A program made the translations under genes and the position numbers. From contig NZ_VIWT01000001.1 in NCBI RefSeq assembly GCF_007829815.1, positions 3,433,501 through 3,497,500 of the forward strand: 64,000 bases of DNA. Reading direction: 5' to 3'. The notes beneath the pieces are model-generated. The model was not told where the DNA came from. It searched no databases and saw only the letters and a program-made list of their open reading frames with translations. The stretch's first letter is position 1. Every line of letters starts with the position of its first letter. Source of the stretch: Kitasatospora viridis (GTDB taxonomy: Bacteria; Actinomycetota; Actinomycetes; Streptomycetales; Streptomycetaceae). Below are positions 44,168 through 53,697 of the stretch, piece after piece.

Positions 44168-45280
44168 TCAGGCGCGCCGCGCCCGGTACCGCCGCAGCTC
44201 CTCGCCGCCGAACAGCGCGGCGAGGAGCGCGGCGATCGCGGCCAGCTCCACCAGCCCGCCGACCAGCCGGCCCAGCAGTGCGGTCGCCGCGACCGGCCCG
44301 GTCGCCAGCAGCCGCAGGCCGGACGGCCCGAGCCGCATGGTCTGCCGGATCACCGAGTTGACCAGCAGGTAGAGCACCACCCCGCCGGCCGTCGTGGCGG
44401 CCGCCGGCCAGCCGAGCGGCTCGCCCGGGCGCTCCAGCGCCACGTGGATGCCGGCGGTGAAGAGCAGCACCCCGAGCAGCAGCCAGTAGTGGCCCAGGTT
44501 GTAGACGCGCACCGCGAGCGTGTTCCGCCGGGCGTCGCCCTGCACGGCCAGGTGGTGCTCGGCCCGGGTGTCGTCGTCGTGCCCGAAGTAGGCCCACCAG
44601 AGCGCCACGCAGACCGCCAGGCTGAGCAGCGCCACCGCCAGCGGCCCGGCGGCCAGGCTGACCGCCCCGGTGCCCAGCGCGATCACCGACTCGCCGAAGG
44701 CGATGATCACCACCAGCCCGTGCCGCTCCACGAAGTGGTCCGGCCGGAGTTGGAAGTTGGGCAGGTCGACCAGCCGGGGCGTGGCGAACTGCAGCGCGTA
44801 GGCCAGCGTCCAGAGCAGCAACTGCGCCGATCCGGCCAGATACCCGCCGACCACCACGATGCCCGCGTTCAGCCCGTTCAGCGCCCCCATCCGGGCCACC
44901 GAGTGCCGCGCGACGCCGTTGGCCGCGAACATCCCGGTGTGCAGCGCCACCACCGCCAGGTACGCCCAGCCGAACGCCGCGCCCTCGCCCTCGAACGCGT
45001 GCGGGATGGTCATCGCGATCACCAGGAACGCCACCATGGTGAGCAGCAGCAGGGCGCGGCGGGTGTGGGTGGCCGGCGGCATCGCGTTGGTGAGCCAGGT
45101 GAACGCGTCGTACATCCACCAGATCACGGCCAGCATCACCAGCACCCGCAGCAGCCCGCCGGGCGTGGGGTGGTGCACCAGGCTGGCCGTCAACTGGGTG
45201 ATGGTGAAGACGAAGACGAGGTCGAGGAAGGCCTCCAGCGGTGAGACGCGGAGCGTGTCGGAGGTGGCGTCGGTGGTCAC
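44168..45280 (-). CDS. LtrA-family (low temperature requirement A) membrane protein
   Basis: About 370 residues from the GTG at 45280; a longer start at 45361 is possible and neither has a clear ribosome site. Family marks: PLEAFLDLVFVFTITQLT near the N-terminus and HFVERHGLVVIIAFGESVIALG in the middle. About ten hydrophobic segments. Function in bacteria is poorly known. No clear link to the neighbouring clusters. Confidence 0.85.
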   Translation of the reverse strand: MTTDATSDTLRVSPLEAFLDLVFVFTITQLTASLVHHPTPGGLLRVLVMLAVIWWMYDAFTWLTNAMPPATHTRRALLLLTMVAFLVIAMTIPHAFEGEGAAFGWAYLAVVALHTGMFAANGVARHSVARMGALNGLNAGIVVVGGYLAGSAQLLLWTLAYALQFATPRLVDLPNFQLRPDHFVERHGLVVIIAFGESVIALGTGAVSLAAGPLAVALLSLAVCVALWWAYFGHDDDTRAEHHLAVQGDARRNTLAVRVYNLGHYWLLLGVLLFTAGIHVALERPGEPLGWPAAATTAGGVVLYLLVNSVIRQTMRLGPSGLRLLATGPVAATALLGRLVGGLVELAAIAALLAALFGGEELRRYRARRA

Positions 45281-45417
45281 CCGGGGAGTATCGGGCACCA
45301 GTGCGACCGGTGCTGACGAGGGGTCATATCGTGCCGCTCCGGGGTGCCGCCGACACGTCACCGAGCCTGGCCGGAACTCGCCGGTGCACGGCGGGGGGTG
45401 GAGTTAGCCTGGCGACA

Positions 45418-45430
45418 TGGTTGTAAACCA
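45418..45430. promoter_or_regulatory. Small inverted repeat ahead of the acyl-CoA synthetase gene
   Basis: TGGTT-gta-AACCA lies 14-26 bp upstream of the ATG at 45444, in the divergent region with ltrA. It is of the right kind for a TetR-type site but is short. Confidence 0.3.
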
Positions 45431-45443
45431 CAAGGGAGTGGCC

Positions 45444-46991
45444 ATGAGCGAATCGGAGTTCGTCAGCGCACCAGCCCTCATCCTGCGGTCCCTCGCCGCC
45501 GATCCCGGCCGACGGGCCGTCACCACCGCCGACGGTGAGCGGATCACGGCCGGCGAGTTCGCCGCCGCCGTCTACCGCCTCGCGCACGAGCTCATCGCCC
45601 GGGGCGTGGCGCGCGGCGCTACCGTCACGCTGCTCACCGGGAACACCGCCGAGGCGCTCGCCGCCCGGTACGCCGCGGGCCTGGCGGGCGCGCGGGTGGT
45701 GAACCTGTACGACGGGATGAGCGCCCCGGTACTGGCCGAGATCGTGGCCAGCGTCGACACCACCCTGCTGCTGGTGGACGCCGAACGGTTCGCGGATGCG
45801 GGCGTGTTGCTCCCGCTGATCGACGTGCCGACCGTCCTCACCCTGGGGCCCGCGCCGCAGGGCGGTGGCGGCATCGGCGAGGACGTGATCGCCGCCGCGG
45901 CGAGCCGGCCCGCCGAGGAGCCGGACGTGCGCGTCGATCCCGAGGACGACCTCGGCATCCGCCACACCGGCGGCACCACCGGCATCCCCAAGGGCATCCT
46001 CAGCCTGCACGGCCCCTACCGGGCGATGTTCGACGTCTCGATCGACGACCGCGAGGCCGACCGGCGGCCCCGCCTGCTCGCCGCCACCTCGCTGGCCCAC
46101 CTCGCCGGCGTGCTCACCGATCTGGTGCTGCACCGCGGCGGCTCGGTGGTCATCCAGCGCTCCTTCGACCCGGGCGAGGTGCTCGCCGCGATCGAGCGCG
46201 AGCGGATCACCGACCTGTGGCTGCTGCCCCCGCTGCTGCACCAACTGCTCGACCACCCGGCCGTCGGCCGCACCGACCTGTCCAGCCTGGAGCGGATCGA
46301 CTACGGCGGCTCGCCCGCCTCGCCGACCCGGGTGCGCGAGGCGATCAAGGTGTTCGGGCCGGTCCTGATCAGCCTCTACGGCATGTCGGAGGCGCAGGTG
46401 ATCGCCATGCTCGCCCCGGAGGACTTCGCCCGGTTCGGCGACGACGGCCCGCTGCCGGTCGGCCGCCCCTTCCCGTTCGTGGAGGTGGTGGTCCGCGGCG
46501 CCGACGGCACCGAGCTGCCGACCGGCGAACAGGGCGAGGTGTACGTCCGCTCGGAGGCCCTGATGGCCGGGTACTGGAAGCAGCCCGAGCTCACCGCCGA
46601 GACGCTGCGCGGCGGTTGGCTGCACACCGGTGACATCGGCTACTTCGACGCGGACGGCTTCCTCTACCTCGCCGACCGCCGCAAGGACCTGATCATCGTG
46701 GTCGGCGGCCACGTCTACCCCACCGAGGTCGAGGAGCTGCTCCTCACCCACCCGGCGATCGCCCAGTGCGCCGTCTTCGGCGTGCGCGACGCCCAGCAGA
46801 CCGAACACGTCCACGTCGCCGTCGTCCCCGCCCCGGGCGAGCGGCCCGCCCTGGACGAGGTCCGCGCCTTCGTCACCGCGAACAAGGGCCGGATCTACGC
46901 CCCGGCGGCCCTGCACCTGGTCGACGCGATCCCGCTGACCTCCGTCGGCAAGCCGGACAAGAAGCGCCTGCGCGAGGCGCTCGCGGGGTGA
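45444..46991 (+). CDS. Acyl-CoA synthetase (AMP-dependent)
   Basis: About 515 residues from the ATG at 45444, which has GGGAG 5 nt upstream; an in-frame start at 45417 overlaps an inverted repeat. ATP loop RHTGGTTGIPKG, LYGMSEAQV, GGWLHTGDIGY and the terminal Lys in TSVGKPDKK. Fatty-acid/aryl CoA ligase type. Stands alone, so it probably serves catabolism. Confidence 0.88.
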   Translation: MSESEFVSAPALILRSLAADPGRRAVTTADGERITAGEFAAAVYRLAHELIARGVARGATVTLLTGNTAEALAARYAAGLAGARVVNLYDGMSAPVLAEIVASVDTTLLLVDAERFADAGVLLPLIDVPTVLTLGPAPQGGGGIGEDVIAAAASRPAEEPDVRVDPEDDLGIRHTGGTTGIPKGILSLHGPYRAMFDVSIDDREADRRPRLLAATSLAHLAGVLTDLVLHRGGSVVIQRSFDPGEVLAAIERERITDLWLLPPLLHQLLDHPAVGRTDLSSLERIDYGGSPASPTRVREAIKVFGPVLISLYGMSEAQVIAMLAPEDFARFGDDGPLPVGRPFPFVEVVVRGADGTELPTGEQGEVYVRSEALMAGYWKQPELTAETLRGGWLHTGDIGYFDADGFLYLADRRKDLIIVVGGHVYPTEVEELLLTHPAIAQCAVFGVRDAQQTEHVHVAVVPAPGERPALDEVRAFVTANKGRIYAPAALHLVDAIPLTSVGKPDKKRLREALAG

Positions 46992-46999
46992 GGCCTCCG

Positions 47000-47033
47000 T
47001 GACCCGCCCGCCCGCGCGCCGGCGGGCGGGTCA
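47000..47033. terminator. Bidirectional terminator overlapping the Uma2 stop codon
   Basis: A perfect 13-bp stem (47000-47012 with 47021-47033) and an 8-nt loop, between two convergent genes. The right arm includes the Uma2 stop. Confidence 0.75.
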
Positions 47034-47585
47034 GCGGTAGCGGGGAAGGTTGTCGGTGCTGATCAGCCAGCGGCCGACCGGGACGGGCTGGCCGTAGTCG
47101 TAGGTGCGGGTCTCGCCGTAGCCCGTGCCGTTCGGTTCGGACATCACCTGGGCCGTGCCGCGGCCGGGATCGACGATGAGGTAGAGCGGAATGCCCATCG
47201 CCGAGTAGTCGGCGATCTTGTCGCGGTAGTCGTTCTCGGGGTTGGACTTCGAGACGACCTCGACCACCAGCTCGATGTCACGGGGATTGAGGGCGGCCTG
47301 GGGCTGGGAGTCGATCAGGTCCGTGGGAAGGACCATGAGGTCGGGCACGCGCATACGGCCCAGCGCACTGTCCTGCATGTCCGTGTCCGTGAACACGAGC
47401 GTGTCCGGGGCCTGCTGCTCCAACTGCCGACGCAGGTAGATGACTGTCAGGCCGTGTGGCGTGGTCGGGGACAGCATCATGACCAGACCCTGCGGGCCGA
47501 TTTCCACCCGGGGCTTCATGGGCAGCTGGGACAGCTCGTCCGCGATCTCGCGCAGGCGGGCGAAGGTGGCGGCATCGATGGTCAT
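47031..47585 (-). CDS. Uma2 family (DUF820) putative endonuclease
   Basis: 184 residues. The Uma2/PD-(D/E)XK-like core shows RVPDLMVLP, ELVVEVVSKSN and the following YRDKIADYSAMGIPLYLIVDP. Such proteins are common in actinomycetes and cyanobacteria as stand-alone copies; real activity is uncertain. No partner gene is evident. Confidence 0.85.
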   Translation of the reverse strand: MTIDAATFARLREIADELSQLPMKPRVEIGPQGLVMMLSPTTPHGLTVIYLRRQLEQQAPDTLVFTDTDMQDSALGRMRVPDLMVLPTDLIDSQPQAALNPRDIELVVEVVSKSNPENDYRDKIADYSAMGIPLYLIVDPGRGTAQVMSEPNGTGYGETRTYDYGQPVPVGRWLISTDNLPRYR

Positions 47586-47749
47586 GCGTCCAACGTACGG
47601 CGCGGGAGGCCGGGCAGGACCGCATCGCGGGCGATGTCACCCGATCCGTGCCTGCTCGTCGTGTCCGGGGGCGTGCGGACCGTGTCCGGGGCGCTGGCGT
47701 GGGCAGGATGGCGAGTGCCAACCGTGCCGAGCCCGCAGGGAGCCGTCCG

Positions 47750-49519
47750 ATGCCCCGTCTCACCCATCATCAGGACGGCTTCGCCCTCGACGGCGAGCCG
47801 CTGCGGATCCTCTCCGGGGCGCTGCACTACTTCCGGGTGCTGCCGGAGCAGTGGGAGCACCGGCTCGGGCTGGTCCGGGCGATGGGGCTCAACACGGTCG
47901 AGACGTACGTGCCGTGGAACCTGCACGAACCCCGGCACGGGGCCTACGACTTCGGCGGACGGCTCGATCTGGTCGGGTTCGTCCGGGCGGCGGAGCGGGC
48001 CGGGCTGCACGTCCTGGTGCGGCCCGGCCCGTACATCTGCGCGGAGTGGGAGTTCGGCGGGCTGCCCGCCTGGCTGCTGGCCGACCCGGGGATGCGGGTG
48101 CGGTGCGCGCACCCGGGCTACTTGGCGGCCGTGGAGCGGTGGTTCGACGAGCTGGTGCCCCGGCTGGTCCCGCTGCTCGCCGAGCGGGGCGGGCCGGTGC
48201 TGGGCCTGCAGGTGGAGAACGAGTACGGGTCGTACGGCACCGACGGCGAGTACCTGCGCCGGCTGGAGCGGGGGCTGCGGGAACGCGGTGCCGAGTGCCT
48301 GCTGTTCACCTCGGACGGGCCGGATCCCGCCCAGTTGCAGGGCGGCACCCTGCCCGGCGTGCTGCCGACCGTGAACTTCGGGGACCGGGCGGCGGAGCAC
48401 TTCGCGGTGCTGGGGAAGCACGCCCCGGACGTCCCGCCGTTCTGCATGGAGTTCTGGAACGGCTGGTTCGACCAGTGGGGCGAGCCGCACCACCGCAGGG
48501 ACGCGGCCGACGCGGCCCGGGCGCTGGACGAGATCCTCGCCACCGGCGCCTCGGTGAACCTCTACATGGCGCACGGCGGCACCAACTTCGGCTGGTCGAA
48601 CGGCGCCAACCTGACCGGCGGGCGCCTCGAACCCACCGTCACCAGCTACGACTACGACGCCCCGATCAGCGAGGACGGCCGCCCCACCGCCAAGTACTGG
48701 GCCTTCCGTGAGGTGCTCGGCAAGTACACCGAGCTGCCCCCGCCGCCCGCCGCCGACGAGCCCGCGCGGCTGGCCCCGCGCACCCTGGCGCTCTGCGCCC
48801 CGCTTCCGCTGGCGCGGCTGCACGGCGAGCCGGTCGCCTCGCCGTACCCGCGCTCGATGGAGCAACTGGGCCAGTCCTACGGGCTGGTGCTCTACCGCAC
48901 CGAGGTCTCCGGCCCGCGAGCCCCCGCCGAGTTGCAGGTGGACGGGCTCGGCGACCGCGCGCAGGTGTTCCTGGACGGGCGCCCGGTCGGCGTGCTGGAC
49001 CGCACCGGGCGCTCCGGCGGGCCGGTCGAGCTGGCCGTGCCGGCCGGCGGGGCCCGGCTGGAGCTGCTGGTGGAGAACCTGGGGCGGGTCAACTACGGCC
49101 CGGCGCTGGGGGAGCGGAAGGGGATCAGCGGCGGGGTGCGGCTCGGGCAGCAGCTGCTGATGGGGTGGCGGATGTTCCGGCTGCCGCTCGACGATCTCGG
49201 CGAACTGGACTTCCCCGAGCGGCCGTTGGCGGGCCTCGACGGCCAACCCGTGCTGCGCCGTGCCGAGTTCGAGGTCGAGCGCCCGGCCGACACCTTCGTG
49301 CGCACCGCCGGGCACGGCAAGGGCTTCTGCTGGGTGAACGGCTTCCCGCTCGGCCGGTTCTGGGACCTCGGCCCGCAGCAGACCCTCTACCTACCCGGCC
49401 CGCTGCTCCGGTCCGGCCGCAACGAGCTGGTGCTGCTCGAACTGCACGGCCCGGCGGGCGAGTCGGTCGACCTGGTGGACGAGCCGGTGCTGGACGAGGT
49501 GACGGCGGATCAGGCCTGA
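47750..49519 (+). CDS. Glycoside hydrolase family 35 beta-galactosidase
   Basis: 589 residues from the ATG at 47750 with AGGGAG 7 nt upstream. The GH35 catalytic pair is visible: acid/base Glu in GLQVENEYGSYG and nucleophile Glu in FCMEFWNGWFDQWG. No signal peptide, so the enzyme is probably intracellular and acts on imported galactosides. Followed by the typical beta-sandwich domains. Its stop overlaps the end of the convergent SDR gene by 10 bp. Confidence 0.93.
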   Translation: MPRLTHHQDGFALDGEPLRILSGALHYFRVLPEQWEHRLGLVRAMGLNTVETYVPWNLHEPRHGAYDFGGRLDLVGFVRAAERAGLHVLVRPGPYICAEWEFGGLPAWLLADPGMRVRCAHPGYLAAVERWFDELVPRLVPLLAERGGPVLGLQVENEYGSYGTDGEYLRRLERGLRERGAECLLFTSDGPDPAQLQGGTLPGVLPTVNFGDRAAEHFAVLGKHAPDVPPFCMEFWNGWFDQWGEPHHRRDAADAARALDEILATGASVNLYMAHGGTNFGWSNGANLTGGRLEPTVTSYDYDAPISEDGRPTAKYWAFREVLGKYTELPPPPAADEPARLAPRTLALCAPLPLARLHGEPVASPYPRSMEQLGQSYGLVLYRTEVSGPRAPAELQVDGLGDRAQVFLDGRPVGVLDRTGRSGGPVELAVPAGGARLELLVENLGRVNYGPALGERKGISGGVRLGQQLLMGWRMFRLPLDDLGELDFPERPLAGLDGQPVLRRAEFEVERPADTFVRTAGHGKGFCWVNGFPLGRFWDLGPQQTLYLPGPLLRSGRNELVLLELHGPAGESVDLVDEPVLDEVTADQA

Positions 49520-50268
49520 CGGGTCGGCAGTACGATCGCCTGGCGCAGGTTCACCCCGGCGCGTCGGCTGACCGTCCAGGCGATCAGGTCGGCCACGTCC
49601 TCGGAGGTGAGCGGCGGGATCACCTGGAACATCCCGTCCAGCTGGGCGGAGAGCTCGGCGTTGTCGATGTGGCTGCCCAGCTCGGTGTCGGTCAGGCCGG
49701 GCTCCACGTTGGTCACCCGCACGTCCAGCGGGCCCAGTTCGGTGCGCAGCACGGCCGAGAGGTGGGTCAGCGCGGCCTTGGTGGCGCTGTAGACGGCGTA
49801 GCCGGGGAAGGTGACGTGCGAGCCGATCGAGGAAACGTTCACCAGGTCGGCCGCCCGTCCCTCGGCGCCGGCCGCGACCAGGTCGGCCCGGAAGGCGTCG
49901 ATGACGCGCAGCGCGCCGGTCAGGTTGGTGTCCACCATCCTGGTCCACTCGTCCAGCCGGCCGGCCGCCACGGGGTTGGGCAGCATCACGCCGGCCGCGT
50001 TCACCACCAGGTCCACCCGGCCCCAGGCCTGGTGCACGGCCTCGGCGGCCCGCTCCACGGCGGCCTGGTCGGTCACGTCCACCGGCACCGCCAGCGCCCG
50101 GCCGCCCTCGGCCTCGATCTTCGCGGCCGACTCGGCCAGCCGGTCGGCCCGCCGGGCCAGCAGCGCCACCCGGGCACCGCCGGCGGCGAGCAGTCGGGCG
50201 GTGGCCTCGCCCATGCCGGAGGCGGCTCCGGTGACGACGGCGGTGCGGCCGGTGAGGTCGTAGCTCAT
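49510..50268 (-). CDS. Short-chain dehydrogenase/reductase
   Basis: 252 residues; ATG at 50268 preceded by AGGGAG. TGAASGMGEATA, NAAG, Ser in NVSSIGS and YSATK give a classical SDR. The divergent XRE regulator is a common partner of SDR genes of this type in actinomycetes. Substrate unknown. Confidence 0.9.
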   Translation of the reverse strand: MSYDLTGRTAVVTGAASGMGEATARLLAAGGARVALLARRADRLAESAAKIEAEGGRALAVPVDVTDQAAVERAAEAVHQAWGRVDLVVNAAGVMLPNPVAAGRLDEWTRMVDTNLTGALRVIDAFRADLVAAGAEGRAADLVNVSSIGSHVTFPGYAVYSATKAALTHLSAVLRTELGPLDVRVTNVEPGLTDTELGSHIDNAELSAQLDGMFQVIPPLTSEDVADLIAWTVSRRAGVNLRQAIVLPTRQA

Positions 50269-50405
50269 GTCGTGCTCCCTGTCGGGTCGTTCGTTCGCTT
50301 CACTCGCTGACGGGAACGATCCTGCTCCGGTCGCGACCGGCCACCCAGGGTGGAGCTTTTCCTGGGTCTGCCAGTACCAGGGAACGGCGGGCCTAGGCTG
50401 GGGGC

Positions 50406-51266
50406 ATGGAGAACGCACTGGGGGAGTTCCTCCGTTCGCGCCGGGCGCGCATCCAGCCCGAGGAGGTCGGACTGCCCGCCTACGGGCGGCGGCGGGTGCC
50501 GGGGCTGCGGCGCGAGGAGGTCGCGATGCTGGCCGGGGTGAGCGTGGACTACTACGTCCGGCTGGAGCAGGGCCGGGGCGCCGGCGTCTCCGAGGCGGTG
50601 CTGGACGCGGTGGCCCGGGTGCTCCGGCTGGACCCGGTGGAGCACGACCACCTGCGCCTGCTGGTCCACCCGCCGCGCCCCGACGCGGCGCCGGGGCAGA
50701 CCGTGCGGCCGGGGATCCGGCTGCTGATGGACCGGATGGCCGAGGTGCCGGTCTTCGTGCTGGGCCGCCGGATGGACGTGCTGGCCTGGAACGGCCTGGC
50801 CGACGCCGTGGTCGGGTTCGGTGCGATGGAGCGCTGCAACGCGGCGTGGCACACCTTCTGCGCGCCGTCCGCCCGGGAGTTCTACCCGCAGTGGGCCGCG
50901 GTGGCCGCCGAGACGGTCGGCTACCTGCGGCTGGACGCGGGCCGGCACCCGGGCGACCCGGAGCTGGCCGAGCTGGTCGCCGAACTCTCCGCGCGCAGCC
51001 CGGAGTTCCGTGAGATGTGGGCCGACCACCAGGTGCGGGAAAAGACCTGGGGGCGCAAGCTCTTCCACCACTCGGTGGTCGGCGAGCTGGAACTCGGCTA
51101 CGAGACCCTCCAACTGCCGGGCGACCCGGACCAGTTGCTGGTCGCCTACACGGTCGAGCCGGGCAGTGCGACCGAACAGCGGCTGGCGCTGCTGGCGAAC
51201 GCGAACGCGAGTGCCAGTGCGAGTGCGAGTGCGAGCCTGGTCCGGGCGGGCGGGGGCGCGCGGTGA
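50406..51266 (+). CDS. XRE-family regulator (MmyB-like)
   Basis: 286 residues. N-terminal helix-turn-helix with RVPGLRREEVAMLAGVSVDYYVRLEQGRG, followed by the MmyB-like ligand-binding domain (VLAWNGLADAV, HDHLRLL). Divergent from the SDR gene, which it probably regulates. The C-terminus ends in a repetitive stretch encoded by hexamers (see the repeat at 51195-51236). Its stop overlaps the next start (GTGA). Confidence 0.9.
   Translation: MENALGEFLRSRRARIQPEEVGLPAYGRRRVPGLRREEVAMLAGVSVDYYVRLEQGRGAGVSEAVLDAVARVLRLDPVEHDHLRLLVHPPRPDAAPGQTVRPGIRLLMDRMAEVPVFVLGRRMDVLAWNGLADAVVGFGAMERCNAAWHTFCAPSAREFYPQWAAVAAETVGYLRLDAGRHPGDPELAELVAELSARSPEFREMWADHQVREKTWGRKLFHHSVVGELELGYETLQLPGDPDQLLVAYTVEPGSATEQRLALLANANASASASASASLVRAGGGAR
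51195..51236 (+). repeat. Seven hexamer repeats inside the XRE regulator gene
   Basis: GCGAAC twice, then GCGAGT-type units five times, encoding (Ala-Asn)2(Ala-Ser)5 at the extreme C-terminus. Insertion or loss of units would keep the frame. Confidence 0.85.
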
Positions 51267-51811
51267 GCGCCGGCCGGATCGAGTGGCTGACGGTGCCCAG
51301 CCCGCTGCCCAGCGGACCGCTCGCGGTGGGCGTGACCCCGGACGGGGTGGCCGCCGTGCAGTTCCTCGCCGACACCGTGCCGGTCGACCTGCCCCGGGCC
51401 GCCGAGGACCGCCGGTGCGCGGCGGTGCGGGACGCCTTCGCGGCGTACTTCGCGGGCGGGGTGCGCAGGCTGGGGCTGCCGCTGGACTGGCGGCTGGCCA
51501 CGGGGCCGCACCGCACGGTGCTGGAGGCCCTGTTGGGCACCGTGCCGTACGGCGAGGTGGTGACGTACGGCGAACTGGCCCGGCGCAGCGGGGTCTTCCC
51601 GCCGGCCGAGGCGCCCGGGCTGGCGGCCCGGACGGTGGGTCAGATGATGGGCGCGAACCCGCTGCCGGTGCTGGTGCCCTGCCACCGGGTGGTGGCGGCG
51701 GACGGGCTCGGCGGGTTCGGCAACGGGCGGGTGGGGCTGGATACCAAGCGCTGGCTGCTCACTTTGGAGGGCTGGTTGGAGCCGACGCTGGACTGGACCG
51801 GGCCGACCTGA
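51263..51811 (+). CDS. ogt: Methylated-DNA-[protein]-cysteine S-methyltransferase
   Basis: 182 residues from a GTG overlapping the upstream stop. The acceptor Cys lies in LVPCHRVV, with YGEVVTYGELA and GANPLP before it. Removes alkyl groups from O6-guanine (suicide repair). Translational coupling to the XRE regulator is a common arrangement. Confidence 0.93.
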   Translation: MSAGRIEWLTVPSPLPSGPLAVGVTPDGVAAVQFLADTVPVDLPRAAEDRRCAAVRDAFAAYFAGGVRRLGLPLDWRLATGPHRTVLEALLGTVPYGEVVTYGELARRSGVFPPAEAPGLAARTVGQMMGANPLPVLVPCHRVVAADGLGGFGNGRVGLDTKRWLLTLEGWLEPTLDWTGPT

Positions 51812-52154
51812 CGGGACGTCGGGCAGGGCTGACGGCGCGTCGGTGCGCTGGGCCGAACAGGGGTACTGGGCCGAACAGGTGGATCACCGGCGCGGCGCCG
51901 TCGGCTCGCAAGCAGGTGCGAAACGGGCGGATCCGGACGACCGCGGGCAGCCGCCGGTGTGAGGACTGAGCTGGACGGTGGTCGAGCGGGATCGATTCTG
52001 CGTGGAATTGACCCGAACAGAAATCGAGCAGAATCTCTAATCGTACTAATTGCTCCACCGGGTCAATCACTCGTACGAGTGATTGCGCCGCGGGATGGCT
52101 GGACGCCACTCTGGAATCAAGCAGTCCGTATCTCGCGTGGGGGAGGGCCCTGTC
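51812..52154. other. Upstream region of the encapsulin gene
   Basis: 343 bp without a gene. It becomes A/T richer from 52010 and holds a perfect 22-bp palindrome at 52064-52085. The encapsulin promoter should be here. Confidence 0.6.
52064..52085. promoter_or_regulatory. Perfect 22-bp palindrome ahead of the encapsulin gene
   Basis: CAATCACTCGT (52064-52074) followed directly by its reverse complement ACGAGTGATTG (52075-52085), with centre about 80 bp upstream of the encapsulin ATG. A related but imperfect AATCGTACTAATT lies at 52039-52051. A strong candidate operator. Confidence 0.65.
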
Positions 52155-53582
52155 ATGACTACAGAGATCACCACCGCTATTCCGGCACCCAGTTCCGGGC
52201 CGGGCAACGACCAGCAGCAGAGCCTTGCCACTGCTGCGGCCCGGAATCTTGCCACCACCACCAAGTCCGAGCCGCAGATGCAGGGCATCAGCTCGCGCTG
52301 GTTGCTCCGGATGCTGCCCTGGGTGCAGGTCAGCGGTGGCACGTACCGGGTGAACCGCCGGCTCAGCTACGCCGTCGGCCGCGGCCGGGTGAGTTTCGTC
52401 AAGACCGGTGCGCAGGTGAAGGTCTGGGCGCCCTCGCTGACCGAGGTGCCGGTGCTGCGCGGCCTGGAGGACGAGGGGCTGCTCACCGAGCTGGCCGCGC
52501 GCTTCCAGCAGCGCGACTTCCGGGCCGGCGAGGTGCTGGTGGAGGCCGGGCAGCCGATCAACGAGGTCTTCCTGATCGCCCACGGCAAGGTCAACAAGGT
52601 CGCCCCGGGCAAGTACGGCGAGTCCGCCGTCGTCGGGGTGCTGGCCGACGGTGACCACATCGGCGACGAGGCGCTCTCGGTCGCCGACGGCAACTGGCCG
52701 TACAGCGTGACGGCGGTGACCGCCGGCACCGCGATGGCGCTCTCCTGGCCCGCCTTCCAGGAGCTGGCCGACCGCTCCGAGGTGCTGCGCGACCAGATCA
52801 CCCAGTTCCTGGCGGACGCCCAGCAGCCGCAGACCAAGCACGGCGAGGCCGAGATCGAGCTCGCCGCAGGCCACGAGGGCGAGCACGAGCTGCCCAGCAC
52901 CTTCGTGGACTACGAGCTGGCCCCGCGCGAGTACGAGCTCAGCGTCGCGCAGACGGTGCTCCGGGTGCACAGCCGGGTCGCCGACCTCTACAACGAGCCG
53001 ATGAACCAGATCGAGCAGCAGTTGAAGCTCACCGTGGAGGCGCTGCGCGAGCGCCAGGAGCACGAGCTGATCAACAACCCGGAGTTCGGCCTGCTGCAGA
53101 ACGCCGAGTACGAGCAGCGGATCCAGACCCATAGCGGCGCCCCCACCCCGGACGACATGGACGAGCTGCTCAGCCGTCGCCGGGGCACCAAGTTCTTCCT
53201 CGCCCACCCCAAGGCGATCGCCGCCTTCGGCCGGGAGTGCAGCTCCCGCGGCCTGTACCCGACCCCGGTGCAGGTCGAGGGCCAGACGGTGCCGGGCTGG
53301 CGCGGCGTCCCGCTGCTCAGCTGCAACAAGATCCCGATCGTGGACGGTCACACCACCTCGATCCTGGCCATGCGTCTCGGCGAGGACAAGCAGGGCGTGA
53401 TCGGCCTGCACCAGACCGGCCTGCCGGACGAGTACCAGCCCGGCCTGTCGGTCCGCTTCATGGGCATCAACGAGAAGGCCGTCATTTCCTACCTGGTGAG
53501 CGCCTACTATTCGGCGGCCATTCTGGTGCCCGACGCGATCGGTGTGCTGGAGAACGTCGAAATCGCCCGTCCGCGGGACTGA
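52155..53582 (+). CDS. Family 2B encapsulin shell protein (HK97-fold with cNMP-binding-like domain)
   Basis: 475 residues, ATG at 52155. An N-terminal arm rich in Gln/Thr/Ser leads to a Crp/cNMP-binding-like insert (~100-215; [30 protein letters not shown]), then HK97-like shell sequence ([35 protein letters not shown] ... [21 protein letters not shown]). This is the signature of family 2B encapsulins, which self-assemble into nanocompartments and package terpenoid enzymes. The next gene is a polyprenyl synthase with a long disordered N-terminus, the usual cargo type. No terpene cyclase is seen nearby. Confidence 0.88.
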   Translation: MTTEITTAIPAPSSGPGNDQQQSLATAAARNLATTTKSEPQMQGISSRWLLRMLPWVQVSGGTYRVNRRLSYAVGRGRVSFVKTGAQVKVWAPSLTEVPVLRGLEDEGLLTELAARFQQRDFRAGEVLVEAGQPINEVFLIAHGKVNKVAPGKYGESAVVGVLADGDHIGDEALSVADGNWPYSVTAVTAGTAMALSWPAFQELADRSEVLRDQITQFLADAQQPQTKHGEAEIELAAGHEGEHELPSTFVDYELAPREYELSVAQTVLRVHSRVADLYNEPMNQIEQQLKLTVEALRERQEHELINNPEFGLLQNAEYEQRIQTHSGAPTPDDMDELLSRRRGTKFFLAHPKAIAAFGRECSSRGLYPTPVQVEGQTVPGWRGVPLLSCNKIPIVDGHTTSILAMRLGEDKQGVIGLHQTGLPDEYQPGLSVRFMGINEKAVISYLVSAYYSAAILVPDAIGVLENVEIARPRD

Positions 53583-53697
53583 ATTTCCGCGGTATTCCCG
53601 CGGCGTGATGCAGGGTGGGCCGAACCCGGGAAATCCCCGGGAGCGGCCCGACGGGGGATCAGTCGAACACTGAACGAATTCTGGGGGGCCAGAACCC

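Noticed and set aside
53583..53697. Small gene between encapsulin and prenyl synthase
   Set aside because: 115 bp with GC hairpins (CCGCGG and CCCGGG pairs) but no plausible frame; probably leader and partial terminator.
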